A DNA stretch of 64,000 nt. Source: Oscillospiraceae bacterium. Lineage in GTDB: Bacteria; Bacillota; Clostridia; Oscillospirales; Oscillospiraceae. Positions 41,896 to 51,362 of the stretch are shown in pieces. The notes under the pieces are model-generated. The model saw only the letters and a list, made by a program, of their open reading frames with translations, was not told the origin of the DNA and made no database searches. The position numbers and the translations under genes are program-made. The stretch is from contig JAHHSI010000002.1 in NCBI GenBank assembly GCA_020025275.1, positions 104,603 to 168,602 of the forward strand, given 5' to 3'. Numbering within the stretch: position 1 is the stretch's first letter; each line of letters opens with the position of its first letter.

Positions 41896-44451
41896 TCAGT
41901 CCAGTGCGTCGTGGCTTTCAAATACATCCCGGATGCTGCCGCTGCGGTCAAACGCCGGCTCCGGCTGGGCATTGGCCATCTGCAGCTCCTGCCACTTGGC
42001 CCGGTCAATCAACAGCTGGCGGGGCTTGGAGCCCTCAAAGGGCCCGACGATCCCACGCTCCTCCATCTGATCTACCAGACGGGCAGCACGGGAATAGCCC
42101 AACTTCAGCCGGCGCTGCAGCATCGAGACCGATGCCTGCCCCGTCTCCAGAACAACTTCCACGGCGGACGGGAACAGCTCGTCACAATCATCGCCGCCCA
42201 CGGGATCGGCACTCTGTTTACCGCCCTTCTCATCCTTGCGCATCGTCTCTTCGATCTTCTCCATCACCTCAGTGGAGTACTCCGGCTCGCCGGACTCCTT
42301 CACGAAGGTAACCACACGGTCGATTTCCTCCGGCGTAATGAAGCAGCCCTGCACGCGCAGGGGTTTTCCTGCCCCCAGAGGGAAGTAGAGCATATCGCCC
42401 TTACCCACCAGCTTTTCTGCGCCCTGCGTATCCAAAATGATGCGGGACTCCAGCGAAGAGGCCACCGCAAAGGCGATGCGGCTGGGGATATTGGCCTTCA
42501 TCAAGCCGGTAATCACATCCGACGACGGGCGCTGCGTAGCAATGACCAAATGCATTCCCGCAGCTCGTCCCATCTGGGCCACACGGCAGATGGATTCCTC
42601 CACCTCCTTGGCCGCCACCAGCATCAGGTCGGCCAGCTCATCGATGACCACCACCACGGAGGGCATCTTCTTCCCCTCCGGCTCGTTGGCCTGCAGGGCA
42701 TTATACCCGGCCAGATCTTTCACGCCCTGCTCCGAGAAGAGCTTATAGCGCTTCATCATCTCGTAGACGGCCCACTGCAGCGCACCGGCCGCTTTCTTGG
42801 GATCGGTGACCACCGGGATCAGCAGATGGGGGATCCCGTTATACGGTGCCAACTCTACCATCTTGGGGTCCACCATGATGAAGCGAACTTCCTCCGGCGT
42901 GGACTTATAGAGCATACTCACGATCAGTGAGTTGGTGCAGACCGATTTACCGGAGCCGGTGGTACCTGCGATCAGCACATGGGGCAGCTTGCCAATATCG
43001 CCCACAATGTTATTTCCGCCGATGTCCTTACCCACGGCAAAGGCCACGTTGGACCGGTGCTCCGTAAAGGAGCGGGATTCAATAACGTCGCGGATGCGTA
43101 CCGCCGTCACCGCGCGGTTGGGCACCTCAATACCCACCACGGAAATTTTATTGGGGATGGGCGCAATGCGCACGCCGCTGGCACCCAGTGCCAGCGCAAT
43201 ATCATCGGCCAGATTGGTGATCTTACTGAGTTTTACACCCTGATCAAGAATGAACTCATAGCGGGTCACACTGGGGCCATGTACCACCTCTCCCGCCTTG
43301 GCGTCCACGCCAAAACTGCGCAGCGTCTCCGCCAAACGCCGGGAGTTATTCCGCAGCTCGGCCCCCACCTCCGTATAGTTGTTTTCCCGATTTTCATCCA
43401 GCAGCGTGATGGGCGGATAGTGATAACTCTCCTCCCCCTCGGCCAGACCTTCCTCAATGGCACGGCTCACCTCTTCGGTGGCCGCCTGTACCTCATCGGC
43501 CGCAGAGGCCTTTCGTGCCCGACGGGTCTTTGGCTCCTCCGGCTGTGCAGGCTCCTCCGGCTGTGAGGCCGACGGATTCGCAGCCCCGGTGAGCAGCTCA
43601 TCCGGTGCGATCACATCCTCACTCTTGCGCTTAAAAAAGCTCTTGCGCGGTGCCTCCCACGGTGCCGTCTCCGGCTGCGGTTCCTGCACCGCCTCGGGCA
43701 GCTGGGCCGGTGCGTCAAATTCATCGTCTACGGGAATATCAATAGCTGCACGCCGGCGGGCCGACCGGACCGGCTTGCGCTCCTCCACCACGGGGTGGGC
43801 TTCCTGCCACAGGCGGGCTTCTTCTTCCGCCTCTGCTATGGCTGCCGCACGCCGCTCTTTATGCACCCGCACCTTCTCCGCTGCCATCTCAGGCGTAATG
43901 TGGAATACACCGATCAACACCACCAACAGAAGCAACAGCAGCAGGACCGCCGTGATGATCTTACCGAAGCCCACCTCCAGCAAAACCGTCAGCAGACCGC
44001 CGAGAACGCCGCCGCAGATCTGGGTCTGGCCATCGATCCACAGCGTAGCCGGTAGTGTAAGTCCCAGAGTATAGGTGCTGCGGCTGAAAAACAGATGCAG
44101 CATTGCCCCCACCAGCAGCGGCAGCAGCAGCATACAGACGCTGCGCAAAAGCACGGGGCGGCTGCGATGACGCAGCAGTGTCACGCCCACAGCGGCCAGC
44201 ATCACTCCACAGATCCAGTAACCGCTGCCGAACAGCCCCCGCAGCACCGTGGCTAAAAATGCCAGAAAGAAGGCGTCGGCATTGAAATAGCTGACAACGA
44301 CGCACAGTGACAGCAGCATACAGATCGCCGATGCGATCTCATAGGCCCACCGCTGCGTCAAAGACGGAGTCGGCGCCGGTGCGCTTTTCTTTCGGCTCGG
44401 ACTTTTCTTCTGTCCTCTCGTATTGGTTGTTTTCTTTTGTGAAGCGGCCAT
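41896..44451 (-). CDS. ftsK: DNA translocase FtsK/SpoIIIE
   Basis: Septum-located motor that pumps chromosomal DNA during division or sporulation. The 851-residue protein has a basic Lys/Arg start, about four to five membrane segments (about 25-190), a Pro/Glu-rich linker (about 200-330), and the FtsK motor domain with Walker A AGTTGSGKSVCTN near residue 500 and Walker B VVVIDELADLM. A C-terminal winged-helix gamma domain (SVSMLQRRLKLGYSRAARL) reads DNA polarity. The ATG follows GAGGGAGG. Confidence 0.96.
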   Translation of the reverse strand: MAASQKKTTNTRGQKKSPSRKKSAPAPTPSLTQRWAYEIASAICMLLSLCVVVSYFNADAFFLAFLATVLRGLFGSGYWICGVMLAAVGVTLLRHRSRPVLLRSVCMLLLPLLVGAMLHLFFSRSTYTLGLTLPATLWIDGQTQICGGVLGGLLTVLLEVGFGKIITAVLLLLLLLVVLIGVFHITPEMAAEKVRVHKERRAAAIAEAEEEARLWQEAHPVVEERKPVRSARRRAAIDIPVDDEFDAPAQLPEAVQEPQPETAPWEAPRKSFFKRKSEDVIAPDELLTGAANPSASQPEEPAQPEEPKTRRARKASAADEVQAATEEVSRAIEEGLAEGEESYHYPPITLLDENRENNYTEVGAELRNNSRRLAETLRSFGVDAKAGEVVHGPSVTRYEFILDQGVKLSKITNLADDIALALGASGVRIAPIPNKISVVGIEVPNRAVTAVRIRDVIESRSFTEHRSNVAFAVGKDIGGNNIVGDIGKLPHVLIAGTTGSGKSVCTNSLIVSMLYKSTPEEVRFIMVDPKMVELAPYNGIPHLLIPVVTDPKKAAGALQWAVYEMMKRYKLFSEQGVKDLAGYNALQANEPEGKKMPSVVVVIDELADLMLVAAKEVEESICRVAQMGRAAGMHLVIATQRPSSDVITGLMKANIPSRIAFAVASSLESRIILDTQGAEKLVGKGDMLYFPLGAGKPLRVQGCFITPEEIDRVVTFVKESGEPEYSTEVMEKIEETMRKDEKGGKQSADPVGGDDCDELFPSAVEVVLETGQASVSMLQRRLKLGYSRAARLVDQMEERGIVGPFEGSKPRQLLIDRAKWQELQMANAQPEPAFDRSGSIRDVFESHDALD

Positions 44452-44504
44452 GCGCCCTCCCTCCTACGCCGTTTTCCGGCTGTATCAAACTATGTAAAGT
44501 ATGT

Positions 44505-45338
44505 TTACTTGAATGCGTTGAGAACCAAAGTCGCAATGCCCACCGCCCAGCAGTAATAGGCAAAGAAGCCGAATTTGCCCTTCGCCGCAATCATTTTCAG
44601 CAGTCGGATGCACAGATAGCCCACGACAGCGGCCACAGCCACACCCAGAATGTACATGGGAACCTCCGCCCAGATGATCCCCGCCTCAACGGCGTCAAAA
44701 ATTCCCAAAATGTTGGCGCCCAAGATCGCGGGAATGGACATGATGAAGGAAAACCGCACGGCAAAGCTGCGCTCAAAGCCCATGAAGCAGCCGGTGGTAA
44801 TGGTCATACCGGAGCGGGAAATGCCCGGCAGTGTCGCCACCGCCTGGCCGCAGCCCACCACCAGTGCCTCCACCCACGTGGCGTTTCGGTCCGTCTTGCG
44901 ACCTTTGCGCATCATATCGCTGGCAAACAGCAAAAGACCGGTCACGATCAGGGCACCGCCGATGAAGATCATGTTCTCGCCCAAACCCTGCACCTGCTTG
45001 CGGATGGGCAGCACCACAAAGAGCGGCAGCGTGGCCACGATCACCAGCATGATCATGCGCCGGGCCGGCGGCACCGGCGTGGGTGTGCTGCGGTGTGCCA
45101 GATCCGAGATGCCTCGGAACAGCTCCAGCACCATCTCTTTGATCTCGGCCCAGTAGGCCACGAATACGGCCGCCAGTGTACCCAGATGCAGCAGCACATC
45201 AAAAAATTCCGGTACCGTACCGGCGTCCTTCATCCCCAGAAGGTTCTGTGCAATGGCCAGATGGCCTGAGCTGGAGATCGGCAAAAATTCTGCTACGCCT
45301 TGGATCAGACCCAGCAGCAGAGCGTTCAAGTATGTCAT
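44505..45338 (-). CDS. uppP: undecaprenyl-diphosphatase
   Basis: Membrane phosphatase (BacA/UppP) that recycles the lipid carrier for cell-wall synthesis and gives bacitracin tolerance. The 277-residue protein shows the active-site motifs GVAEFLPISSSGHLAI and PGISRSGMTI, and multiple membrane segments. The ATG at 45338 is placed after AGGAG; the longer frame upstream is not supported. A Bce-type bacitracin/peptide module lies elsewhere in the window (55.6-60.1 kb). Confidence 0.96.
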   Translation of the reverse strand: MTYLNALLLGLIQGVAEFLPISSSGHLAIAQNLLGMKDAGTVPEFFDVLLHLGTLAAVFVAYWAEIKEMVLELFRGISDLAHRSTPTPVPPARRMIMLVIVATLPLFVVLPIRKQVQGLGENMIFIGGALIVTGLLLFASDMMRKGRKTDRNATWVEALVVGCGQAVATLPGISRSGMTITTGCFMGFERSFAVRFSFIMSIPAILGANILGIFDAVEAGIIWAEVPMYILGVAVAAVVGYLCIRLLKMIAAKGKFGFFAYYCWAVGIATLVLNAFK

Positions 45339-45575
45339 ATCGCTGTTTCTCCTGTCTAATTTGATTACAAATGGTTGAATCCTGTCATAATATTGCAGGG
45401 CGTACTCATCCCCCCTGCTCAACGGTAATAGATTATACCACAACGGAAGGAAAAATACCACCCTTGTTTCCGGGGTCGTGTTTCCTCCGCGCCGAACGAT
45501 CGGCACAGAGCGTCATAGACAGGAAAAGCGCCGTCCGTAGGGACGGCGCTGCGGACAATCGGCAGGCGCACAGAA

Positions 45576-46265
45576 TCACTCACCCTGCTCCTGCATGGAT
45601 TGCAGAGCACTGCGGGCGGCCGCCTGCTCGGCCTCTTTCTTGCTGCGGCCGCTGCCCACACCGGCTGACACGCCGTTGATGGTGACGCAGGCCTCAAAAA
45701 CCTTGGCGTGGTCCGGGCCGCTGGAGCCGATCAGTTGATACTGGAGCACCTGATCGCTGCGGCGCTGCACCAGCTCCTGCAGTTCGGTCTTAAAATCACG
45801 GCGCCGCTCCTCCACGGCCTCCTCCCGCTCCTTGTCCAGAAGCACGCGGTGGATGATGCGGGATGCCGCCTCCATACCGCTGTCCAGATAGACTGCGGCA
45901 AACACAGCCTCGGTGGCGTCGGCCAAAATGGACGGGCGCTGCCGACCGCCGCCGCTTTCTTCCCCTCGGCCCAGCTGCAGATAGTCTCCCAGCTCTAAAC
46001 TCTGCGCCACCTCGTGGAGGCTCTCCTCGCACACCAGAGCCGCACGGATCCGGGTCAGGTCACCCTCCGGCAGATCAGGGTGGCGGCGATAGAGCTCGTC
46101 CGCCGTGACAAGGCCCAGCACCGCATCTCCCAGAAATTCCAGACGCTCGTTGCTCTCGATCCCGCGGCCCCGGTGCTCATTGGCGTAGGAACTGTGATAC
46201 AACGCCGCCTGCAGCAGCTGCGGGTTGCGGAATGTGTAGCCCAGTTTTTCTTCCAAGCGATTCAT
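45576..46265 (-). CDS. rnc: ribonuclease III
   Basis: Double-strand-specific endonuclease for rRNA and mRNA processing. The 229-residue protein has the signature NERLEFLGDAVLGLV, the second metal-ligand region ADATEAVFAAVYLDSG, and a C-terminal dsRNA-binding domain ending in GSGRSKKEAEQAAARSAL. The ATG follows GAGAGGAG. It follows acpP and plsX, a common Clostridia order, but smc does not follow here. Confidence 0.96.
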   Translation of the reverse strand: MNRLEEKLGYTFRNPQLLQAALYHSSYANEHRGRGIESNERLEFLGDAVLGLVTADELYRRHPDLPEGDLTRIRAALVCEESLHEVAQSLELGDYLQLGRGEESGGGRQRPSILADATEAVFAAVYLDSGMEAASRIIHRVLLDKEREEAVEERRRDFKTELQELVQRRSDQVLQYQLIGSSGPDHAKVFEACVTINGVSAGVGSGRSKKEAEQAAARSALQSMQEQGE

Positions 46266-46296
46266 TTCTTTCTCCTCTCCGCAGCGGAAAAAGGAA

Positions 46297-46319
46297 ACCC
46301 CGCACACCTTGGGCGGGGT
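46297..46319 (-). terminator. hairpin after acpP
   Basis: On the minus strand GACCCCGC pairs with GCGGGGTT, followed by TCCTTTTT. It lies between acpP and rnc and probably lowers read-through into rnc. Confidence 0.7.
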
Positions 46320-46340
46320 CTCTTTTCTCAGCTGCTGTAA

Positions 46341-46586
46341 TCAGCCCAATTTGTTGCTCAGATAGTTCACGCAGTCGCCTACCGTCTTCAGGTCGGTCAG
46401 GTCATCTTCGTTGATCTCACCGATATCAAATTCCTCCTCCATGGCCATGATCAGTTCCACCAGGTCCACAGAATCGGCGCCTAAATCGTCCGTAAAGGAG
46501 CTATCCATGCTGATCTCGTCGGCGTCCAGCGCAAACTGCTCAGCAATCATGTCCTGCATCATCTTGAAGATCTCTTCCGTCGTCAT
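46341..46586 (-). CDS. acpP: acyl carrier protein
   Basis: Carrier for growing fatty-acid chains, 81 residues, acidic and helical. The phosphopantetheine site is Ser in LGADSVDLVEL. The ATG at 46586 follows AAAGGAGGG; a longer frame is not needed. It lies 77 bases after plsX. Confidence 0.97.
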   Translation of the reverse strand: MTTEEIFKMMQDMIAEQFALDADEISMDSSFTDDLGADSVDLVELIMAMEEEFDIGEINEDDLTDLKTVGDCVNYLSNKLG

Positions 46587-46663
46587 ATGGTATCCCTCCT
46601 TTCGGGCTTCGTCTTTGGCAATCATACGGCAATTGCTCTACCCTGTCAATAGCTTTTCAAGAA

Positions 46664-47686
46664 TTATTTGATGTCGACCTTCATGAGGTCGATATTTTCC
46701 TCGATGTCCCGGATGATCCCGCTTTCCGCCACGGCCTTTGCCTGAGCGATGGCATTCTCGATGGCTTCGGCATTGGAGGCTCCGTGTGCTTTGATCACCG
46801 GCTTGGAAATCCCCACAAAAGCCGTGCCCCCCACCTTATTGGGGTCGAGCATCTCCTTGAACGCGCGGATCTCCTTCATCATCAGCGCCGCAGCCAGCTT
46901 GGTACGCAGGTTCTTCTTGAACATATCCTTCAGCTTGTGCCCCATCAGCGACCCGGCGCCCTCGATGGTCTTCAGCATGATATTTCCGGAAAAGCCATCG
47001 CTCACGATCACATCACAGCCGCCCTTGATGGCCTCCTTGGCCTCGATATTGCCGATAAAATTCAGGTGGCCGGCCTCTCCGGCCTGCCGCAGCAGCTGCA
47101 GCGTCTCCCGACGCAGATCCGTTCCCTTGCTGTCCTCCGTGCCGATGTTCAAAAGGCCCACACGGGGCTTTTCCAGCTGCAGCATCCGCTGGGCATAGAA
47201 GCTGCCCAGATAGGCAAACTGCACCAGATATTCCGGCGTGCATTCCGCGTTTGCACCACAGTCAATGAGCACCGCCTGCCCCGTGGTGGTGGGGATCAGC
47301 GGCGCCATGGCGGCGCGGCGGATGCCGTGGATCCGCTTGACCAGCAGTGTGGCCCCCGTCAGCAGGGCGCCGGTGGAGCCGGCGGAGACAAAGGCATCTC
47401 CCTGCCCGTCGTGGAGCATCCGCAGTCCGACGCCCATCGAGGTATCCTTCTTGCGGCGGAACACCGTGGCCGGATCGTCGCACATCTCCACCACCTCCGT
47501 GGTGTTGGCAATTTCCACGCCCTTGGGCAGCGTCGTTTCACCGCAGGCCTCCACCGCCCGCAGGATCGTCTCCGTATCGCCGGTCAGGATAATGTCCACG
47601 CCCCAGCGCTTCTGTCCGGCCAGCGCCCCTTTGACAATTTCCAGCGGAGCGAAATCGCCGCCCATGGCATCAATGATCACTTTCAT
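46664..47686 (-). CDS. plsX: phosphate acyltransferase PlsX
   Basis: Converts acyl-ACP to acyl-phosphate for phospholipid synthesis. The 340-residue protein has the family start IIDAMGGDFAPLEIVKGAL, SAGSTGALL and VSDGFSGNIMLKT. It overlaps trmFO by 4 bases, and is followed by acpP, so lipid genes form the middle of this housekeeping block. Confidence 0.96.
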   Translation of the reverse strand: MKVIIDAMGGDFAPLEIVKGALAGQKRWGVDIILTGDTETILRAVEACGETTLPKGVEIANTTEVVEMCDDPATVFRRKKDTSMGVGLRMLHDGQGDAFVSAGSTGALLTGATLLVKRIHGIRRAAMAPLIPTTTGQAVLIDCGANAECTPEYLVQFAYLGSFYAQRMLQLEKPRVGLLNIGTEDSKGTDLRRETLQLLRQAGEAGHLNFIGNIEAKEAIKGGCDVIVSDGFSGNIMLKTIEGAGSLMGHKLKDMFKKNLRTKLAAALMMKEIRAFKEMLDPNKVGGTAFVGISKPVIKAHGASNAEAIENAIAQAKAVAESGIIRDIEENIDLMKVDIK

Positions 47687-48993
47687 TTTCCGGCAACCTC
47701 CTCACGCATCTCATCGATCAGCGCCAGCGAGCGGGCGGAGAGCTCCGCATTCTTATTGCGCTTTCCTTTTACCCGGTGATCCAGCGGCGGGATGATCCCA
47801 AAGTTGATGTTCATCGGCTGGAAGGATCCCACCGAAGTATTGCTTACATAGAGCCCCAGCGCGCCCACCGCCGTCTCCTGCGGGAAGTCCAGTGCAGGCA
47901 GGCCCAACAGACGGCGTGCCAACTCCACACCGGCCAAAAAGCCGGACGCACAGGACTCTACATATCCCTCAACGCCGGTCATCTGTCCGGCAAAGACGAT
48001 GCGCGGCTCCTTTTTCAGCCGGTAGTAGCGGTCCAGCAGACGTGGGGAGTCCAGATAGGTATTGCGGTGCATCACGCCGTAACGCAGGAACTTCGCCTCC
48101 TTCAAGGCGGGGATCATGGTAAACACCCGTCTCTGCTCCGGCCATCGCAGATGGGTCTGAAACCCCACCAGATTGTAAATGCTGCCCTCGGCGTTGTCCT
48201 TGCGCAGCTGCACCACGGCATAGGGCTCCTTCCCCGTTTTCGGGTCGGGAAGACCGCGCGGCTTCAGCGGGCCGAAGCGCAGCGTATCCTCGCCGCGGCG
48301 GGCCATCACCTCCACCGGGATACAGCCTTCAAAGATGTTCTTATCCTCAAAGCCGTGTACCTCCGCCTCCTCGGCGTGGATCAGTTCCTCCCAGAAGGCC
48401 TGATACTCCTCCCGACTCATGGGGCAGTTGATATAGTCGGGCGTCCCCTTGTCGTAGCGGGAGGCAAAATAGGCCGACTCCATGTCTACGCTCTCAAAGG
48501 CCACCAGCGGTGCTGCCGCATCAAAGAAGTTCAGCGGCGCCGTCCCTTCCACCAGTGCGCCGATCTTCTCGGCCAGCGCATCGGAGGTCAGGGGGCCGGA
48601 GGCAATGATCACGTCTCCCTCGGGGATCTCCGTGATCTCGCCCTCCACCACCGTCACATTCGGATGGCGGCGCAGCTCCTCCGTCACCATGCGGGCAAAG
48701 CCATGGCGGTCCACAGCCAGCGCTCCGCCGGCCGGGACCCGGTTGGCATCTGCGCAGCGGATGATGAGACTGTCCATCCGCCGCAGTTCCTCTTTCAACA
48801 GTCCCACTGCGTTCTCCAACTGGTCAGAACGCAGAGAGTTGGAGCAGCAAAGCTCCGCAAAATATTCGGTTTCATGGGCAGGGATCTTCTTCTGCGGCTT
48901 CATCTCACACAAAGTCACCTGGATCCCCCGCTGCGCCAGCTGCCAGGCAGCCTCACTGCCGGCCAACCCTGCGCCGATAACGGTTACATTCAT
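47683..48993 (-). CDS. trmFO: methylenetetrahydrofolate-tRNA (uracil-5-)-methyltransferase
   Basis: Flavin enzyme that makes m5U54 in tRNA using methylene-tetrahydrofolate. The 436-residue protein begins with the FAD-binding VIGAGLAGSEAAWQLA, then ELCCSNSLRSDQLENAVGLL and later MTGVEGYVESCASGFLAG. It overlaps topA and plsX by 4 bases each, which indicates coupled translation. Confidence 0.96.
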   Translation of the reverse strand: MNVTVIGAGLAGSEAAWQLAQRGIQVTLCEMKPQKKIPAHETEYFAELCCSNSLRSDQLENAVGLLKEELRRMDSLIIRCADANRVPAGGALAVDRHGFARMVTEELRRHPNVTVVEGEITEIPEGDVIIASGPLTSDALAEKIGALVEGTAPLNFFDAAAPLVAFESVDMESAYFASRYDKGTPDYINCPMSREEYQAFWEELIHAEEAEVHGFEDKNIFEGCIPVEVMARRGEDTLRFGPLKPRGLPDPKTGKEPYAVVQLRKDNAEGSIYNLVGFQTHLRWPEQRRVFTMIPALKEAKFLRYGVMHRNTYLDSPRLLDRYYRLKKEPRIVFAGQMTGVEGYVESCASGFLAGVELARRLLGLPALDFPQETAVGALGLYVSNTSVGSFQPMNINFGIIPPLDHRVKGKRNKNAELSARSLALIDEMREEVAGK

Positions 48994-51359
48994 TTCGTTT
49001 CCTCAGTTTCAGTCTTGGGGGCGGTCTTTTTCGTGGCCGCCTTTTTCGTGGTTGTCTTTTTCACCGCCGTGGTTTTCTTGGCGGTGGTTTTCTTCGCCGC
49101 AGGCTTTTTCTCTGCTGTGGTCTTGGCGATGGACTTTTTCGCCACGGTCTTTTTCGCGGCCGTCTTTTTGGCCGTTGTCTTCGGAGCGGTCTCCGTCGTC
49201 TCGGCACTCTTGACCGCCGCAGCGCCCTCCTCCGTCTCCGTCTTTTTCTTGGGATAGCCCCGCTTGTCCTCCGGCAGGAAATTACTGCACTCAGGATTGA
49301 CGCAGAACGGCTTTTTAAACCCTCGGCCGGATTTCTTGAACATGGTCTGGCCGCAGACCGGGCAGTCGTCCTTGACCGGCACGTCCCACGTCATAAAGTC
49401 GCAGGTCGGGAACTTTTCACAGCCATAGTAGGTGTAGCCGTTGCGGGACGTTTTTTTCAGGATTCGTCCGCCGCACTTGGGGCAGCGGCCCGGCATCTCC
49501 ACCACCAGCGGCTTGGTAAACTTACATTCCGGATAGCCGGGGCAGGCCAAAAACCGGCCGAAGCGTCCGGACTTGATGACCATATTCCGGCCGCACAGGT
49601 CACACTTCTCCTCCGTGACCTCGTCCGGCACCTTCAAATAGACCCCCTCCATGTCCTTTTCCACCTGCTCCAGATTGGCAGCAAAGGGGCTGTAGAAATC
49701 ACGCAGCAGGTTCTTCCACTGCTTTTTGCCGGTTTCCACCTCGTCCAGTTCCTGCTCCATATGGGCGGTGAACTTGACGTCCACGATGTCGGGGAACCGC
49801 TCGCACATGAGGCCCGTGACCACGTCGCCCAGCGGTGTAATGCGCAGATACTTGCCCTCCTTTACCACATACTCACGGTCGAGAATGGTGGATACTGTAG
49901 GGGCATAGGTGGAGGGACGGCCGATGCCGTTTTCTTCCATGGTACGGATCAAGGTGGCATCGGTGAATCGGGCCGGAGGCGATGTGAAGTGCTGCTCGCT
50001 GTCCAGCTTGTCCAGGGAAACCACTTCCCCCTCCGCCAGCGGCGGCAGGGAGGGCTCCTTCTCCTCCTTCTCCTCATCGCGGCCCTCCTCATAGACGGCC
50101 GTATAGCCGGCAAACTTCAGCTGGCTGGCACTGGCACGGAAGCTGTGCTCCCCTGCGGCCACCTCAATACTGATGCTGTCATAGATGGCATTGGACATCT
50201 GGCTGGCCAGAAAACGGCTCCAGATCAGGCGATACAGACGATACTGTTCGGACGTCAGGTCGCTCTTGACCTTCTCCGGTGTCAGGGTGACATCACTGGG
50301 GCGGATCGCTTCGTGGGCGTCCTGCGCCCCGGCCTTCGTCTTGTACTGCCGATAAGCCTCGGGACGATAGTTCTTCCCGTAGCGGCTGTCAATGAGATCG
50401 CGGGCCGCCTTTTGCGCCTCATCGGAAATACGCAGCGAGTCGGTACGCATATAGGTGATGAGGCCCACGGTGCCCTCTCCGGTAATATCCACACCTTCAT
50501 AGAGCTGCTGGGCAATGGCCATGGTACGCCGGGGCGTCATATTCAGCTTGCGGCTGGCCTCCTGCTGCAGCGTGGACGTAGTGAACGGAGGTGAGGGAGA
50601 GCGGTGCTTATCCGTGCGCTTGACACTCTTGACGGCAAAGGGCAGCGTCAGCAGCTGGGCACGGATGGCCTCCACCTCGTCGGCGGAGGTGGGCTCATAC
50701 TTCTTGCCATCGCGCCCATAGTAGTGGGTTTTAAACACCACGCCGGCATCATTTTTCAAAAATGCGTCCAGCGTCCAATATTCCTGCGGAACGAAGGCCT
50801 TGATCTCCTTCTCACGGTCGGACACCAAGCGCATCGCCACCGACTGCACACGGCCAGCTGAGAGACCGCGGCGGATCTTTTTCCACAGGAGCGGGGACAA
50901 CTTATAGCCCACGATCCGGTCCAGGATCCGGCGCGCCTGCTGGGCGTCCACCAGGTCCTGATCGATGGCGCGGGGCTCCCGGATGCTCTCGTTGACCACC
51001 TTGTTGGTGATCTCGTTGAACGTAACACGGCGCGCCTTCTCGTCATCCAGATCCAGCAGATGCTTCAGATGCCAGCTGATTGCCTCTCCCTCACGGTCGG
51101 GGTCGGTAGCGAGATAGACGAGATCGGCGCTCTTGGCCGACGCCTTCAGGTCCTTGATAATATCTTCTTTTCCCTTGATGGGACGGTAATTCGGTTCAAA
51201 ATCGTTATCCACATCCACGCCGATCACGCTCTTGGGCAGATCCCGCAGATGGCCCATGCAGGCCTTTACCTCGTAACCCTTCCCCAAATATTTACCGATG
51301 GTCTTTGCCTTCGCCGGGGACTCCACGATCACCAGGTCTTTTTCAGCCTTTTTCGCCAT
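48990..51359 (-). CDS. topA: DNA topoisomerase I with Lys/Ala/Thr-rich tail
   Basis: Relaxes negative supercoils. The 789-residue protein has the Toprim start VIVESPAKAKTIGKYLG and ATDPDREGEAISWHL, catalytic Tyr in GLITYMRTDS near residue 300, and three C-terminal C4 zinc motifs (CDLCGRNM, CPKCGGRI, CPVCGQTM). The last 65 or so residues are a low-complexity Lys-Ala-Thr tail with repeated AAKKT and TAKKT, a histone-like DNA-binding extension. It overlaps trmFO by 4 bases and lies 3 bases after dprA. Confidence 0.96.
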   Translation of the reverse strand: MAKKAEKDLVIVESPAKAKTIGKYLGKGYEVKACMGHLRDLPKSVIGVDVDNDFEPNYRPIKGKEDIIKDLKASAKSADLVYLATDPDREGEAISWHLKHLLDLDDEKARRVTFNEITNKVVNESIREPRAIDQDLVDAQQARRILDRIVGYKLSPLLWKKIRRGLSAGRVQSVAMRLVSDREKEIKAFVPQEYWTLDAFLKNDAGVVFKTHYYGRDGKKYEPTSADEVEAIRAQLLTLPFAVKSVKRTDKHRSPSPPFTTSTLQQEASRKLNMTPRRTMAIAQQLYEGVDITGEGTVGLITYMRTDSLRISDEAQKAARDLIDSRYGKNYRPEAYRQYKTKAGAQDAHEAIRPSDVTLTPEKVKSDLTSEQYRLYRLIWSRFLASQMSNAIYDSISIEVAAGEHSFRASASQLKFAGYTAVYEEGRDEEKEEKEPSLPPLAEGEVVSLDKLDSEQHFTSPPARFTDATLIRTMEENGIGRPSTYAPTVSTILDREYVVKEGKYLRITPLGDVVTGLMCERFPDIVDVKFTAHMEQELDEVETGKKQWKNLLRDFYSPFAANLEQVEKDMEGVYLKVPDEVTEEKCDLCGRNMVIKSGRFGRFLACPGYPECKFTKPLVVEMPGRCPKCGGRILKKTSRNGYTYYGCEKFPTCDFMTWDVPVKDDCPVCGQTMFKKSGRGFKKPFCVNPECSNFLPEDKRGYPKKKTETEEGAAAVKSAETTETAPKTTAKKTAAKKTVAKKSIAKTTAEKKPAAKKTTAKKTTAVKKTTTKKAATKKTAPKTETEETK

Positions 51360-51362
51360 AGC

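Noticed and set aside
49010..49200. Repetitive DNA that looks like a tandem repeat
   Set aside because: It encodes the low-complexity tail of TopA in frame. Not an independent repeat or mobile element.
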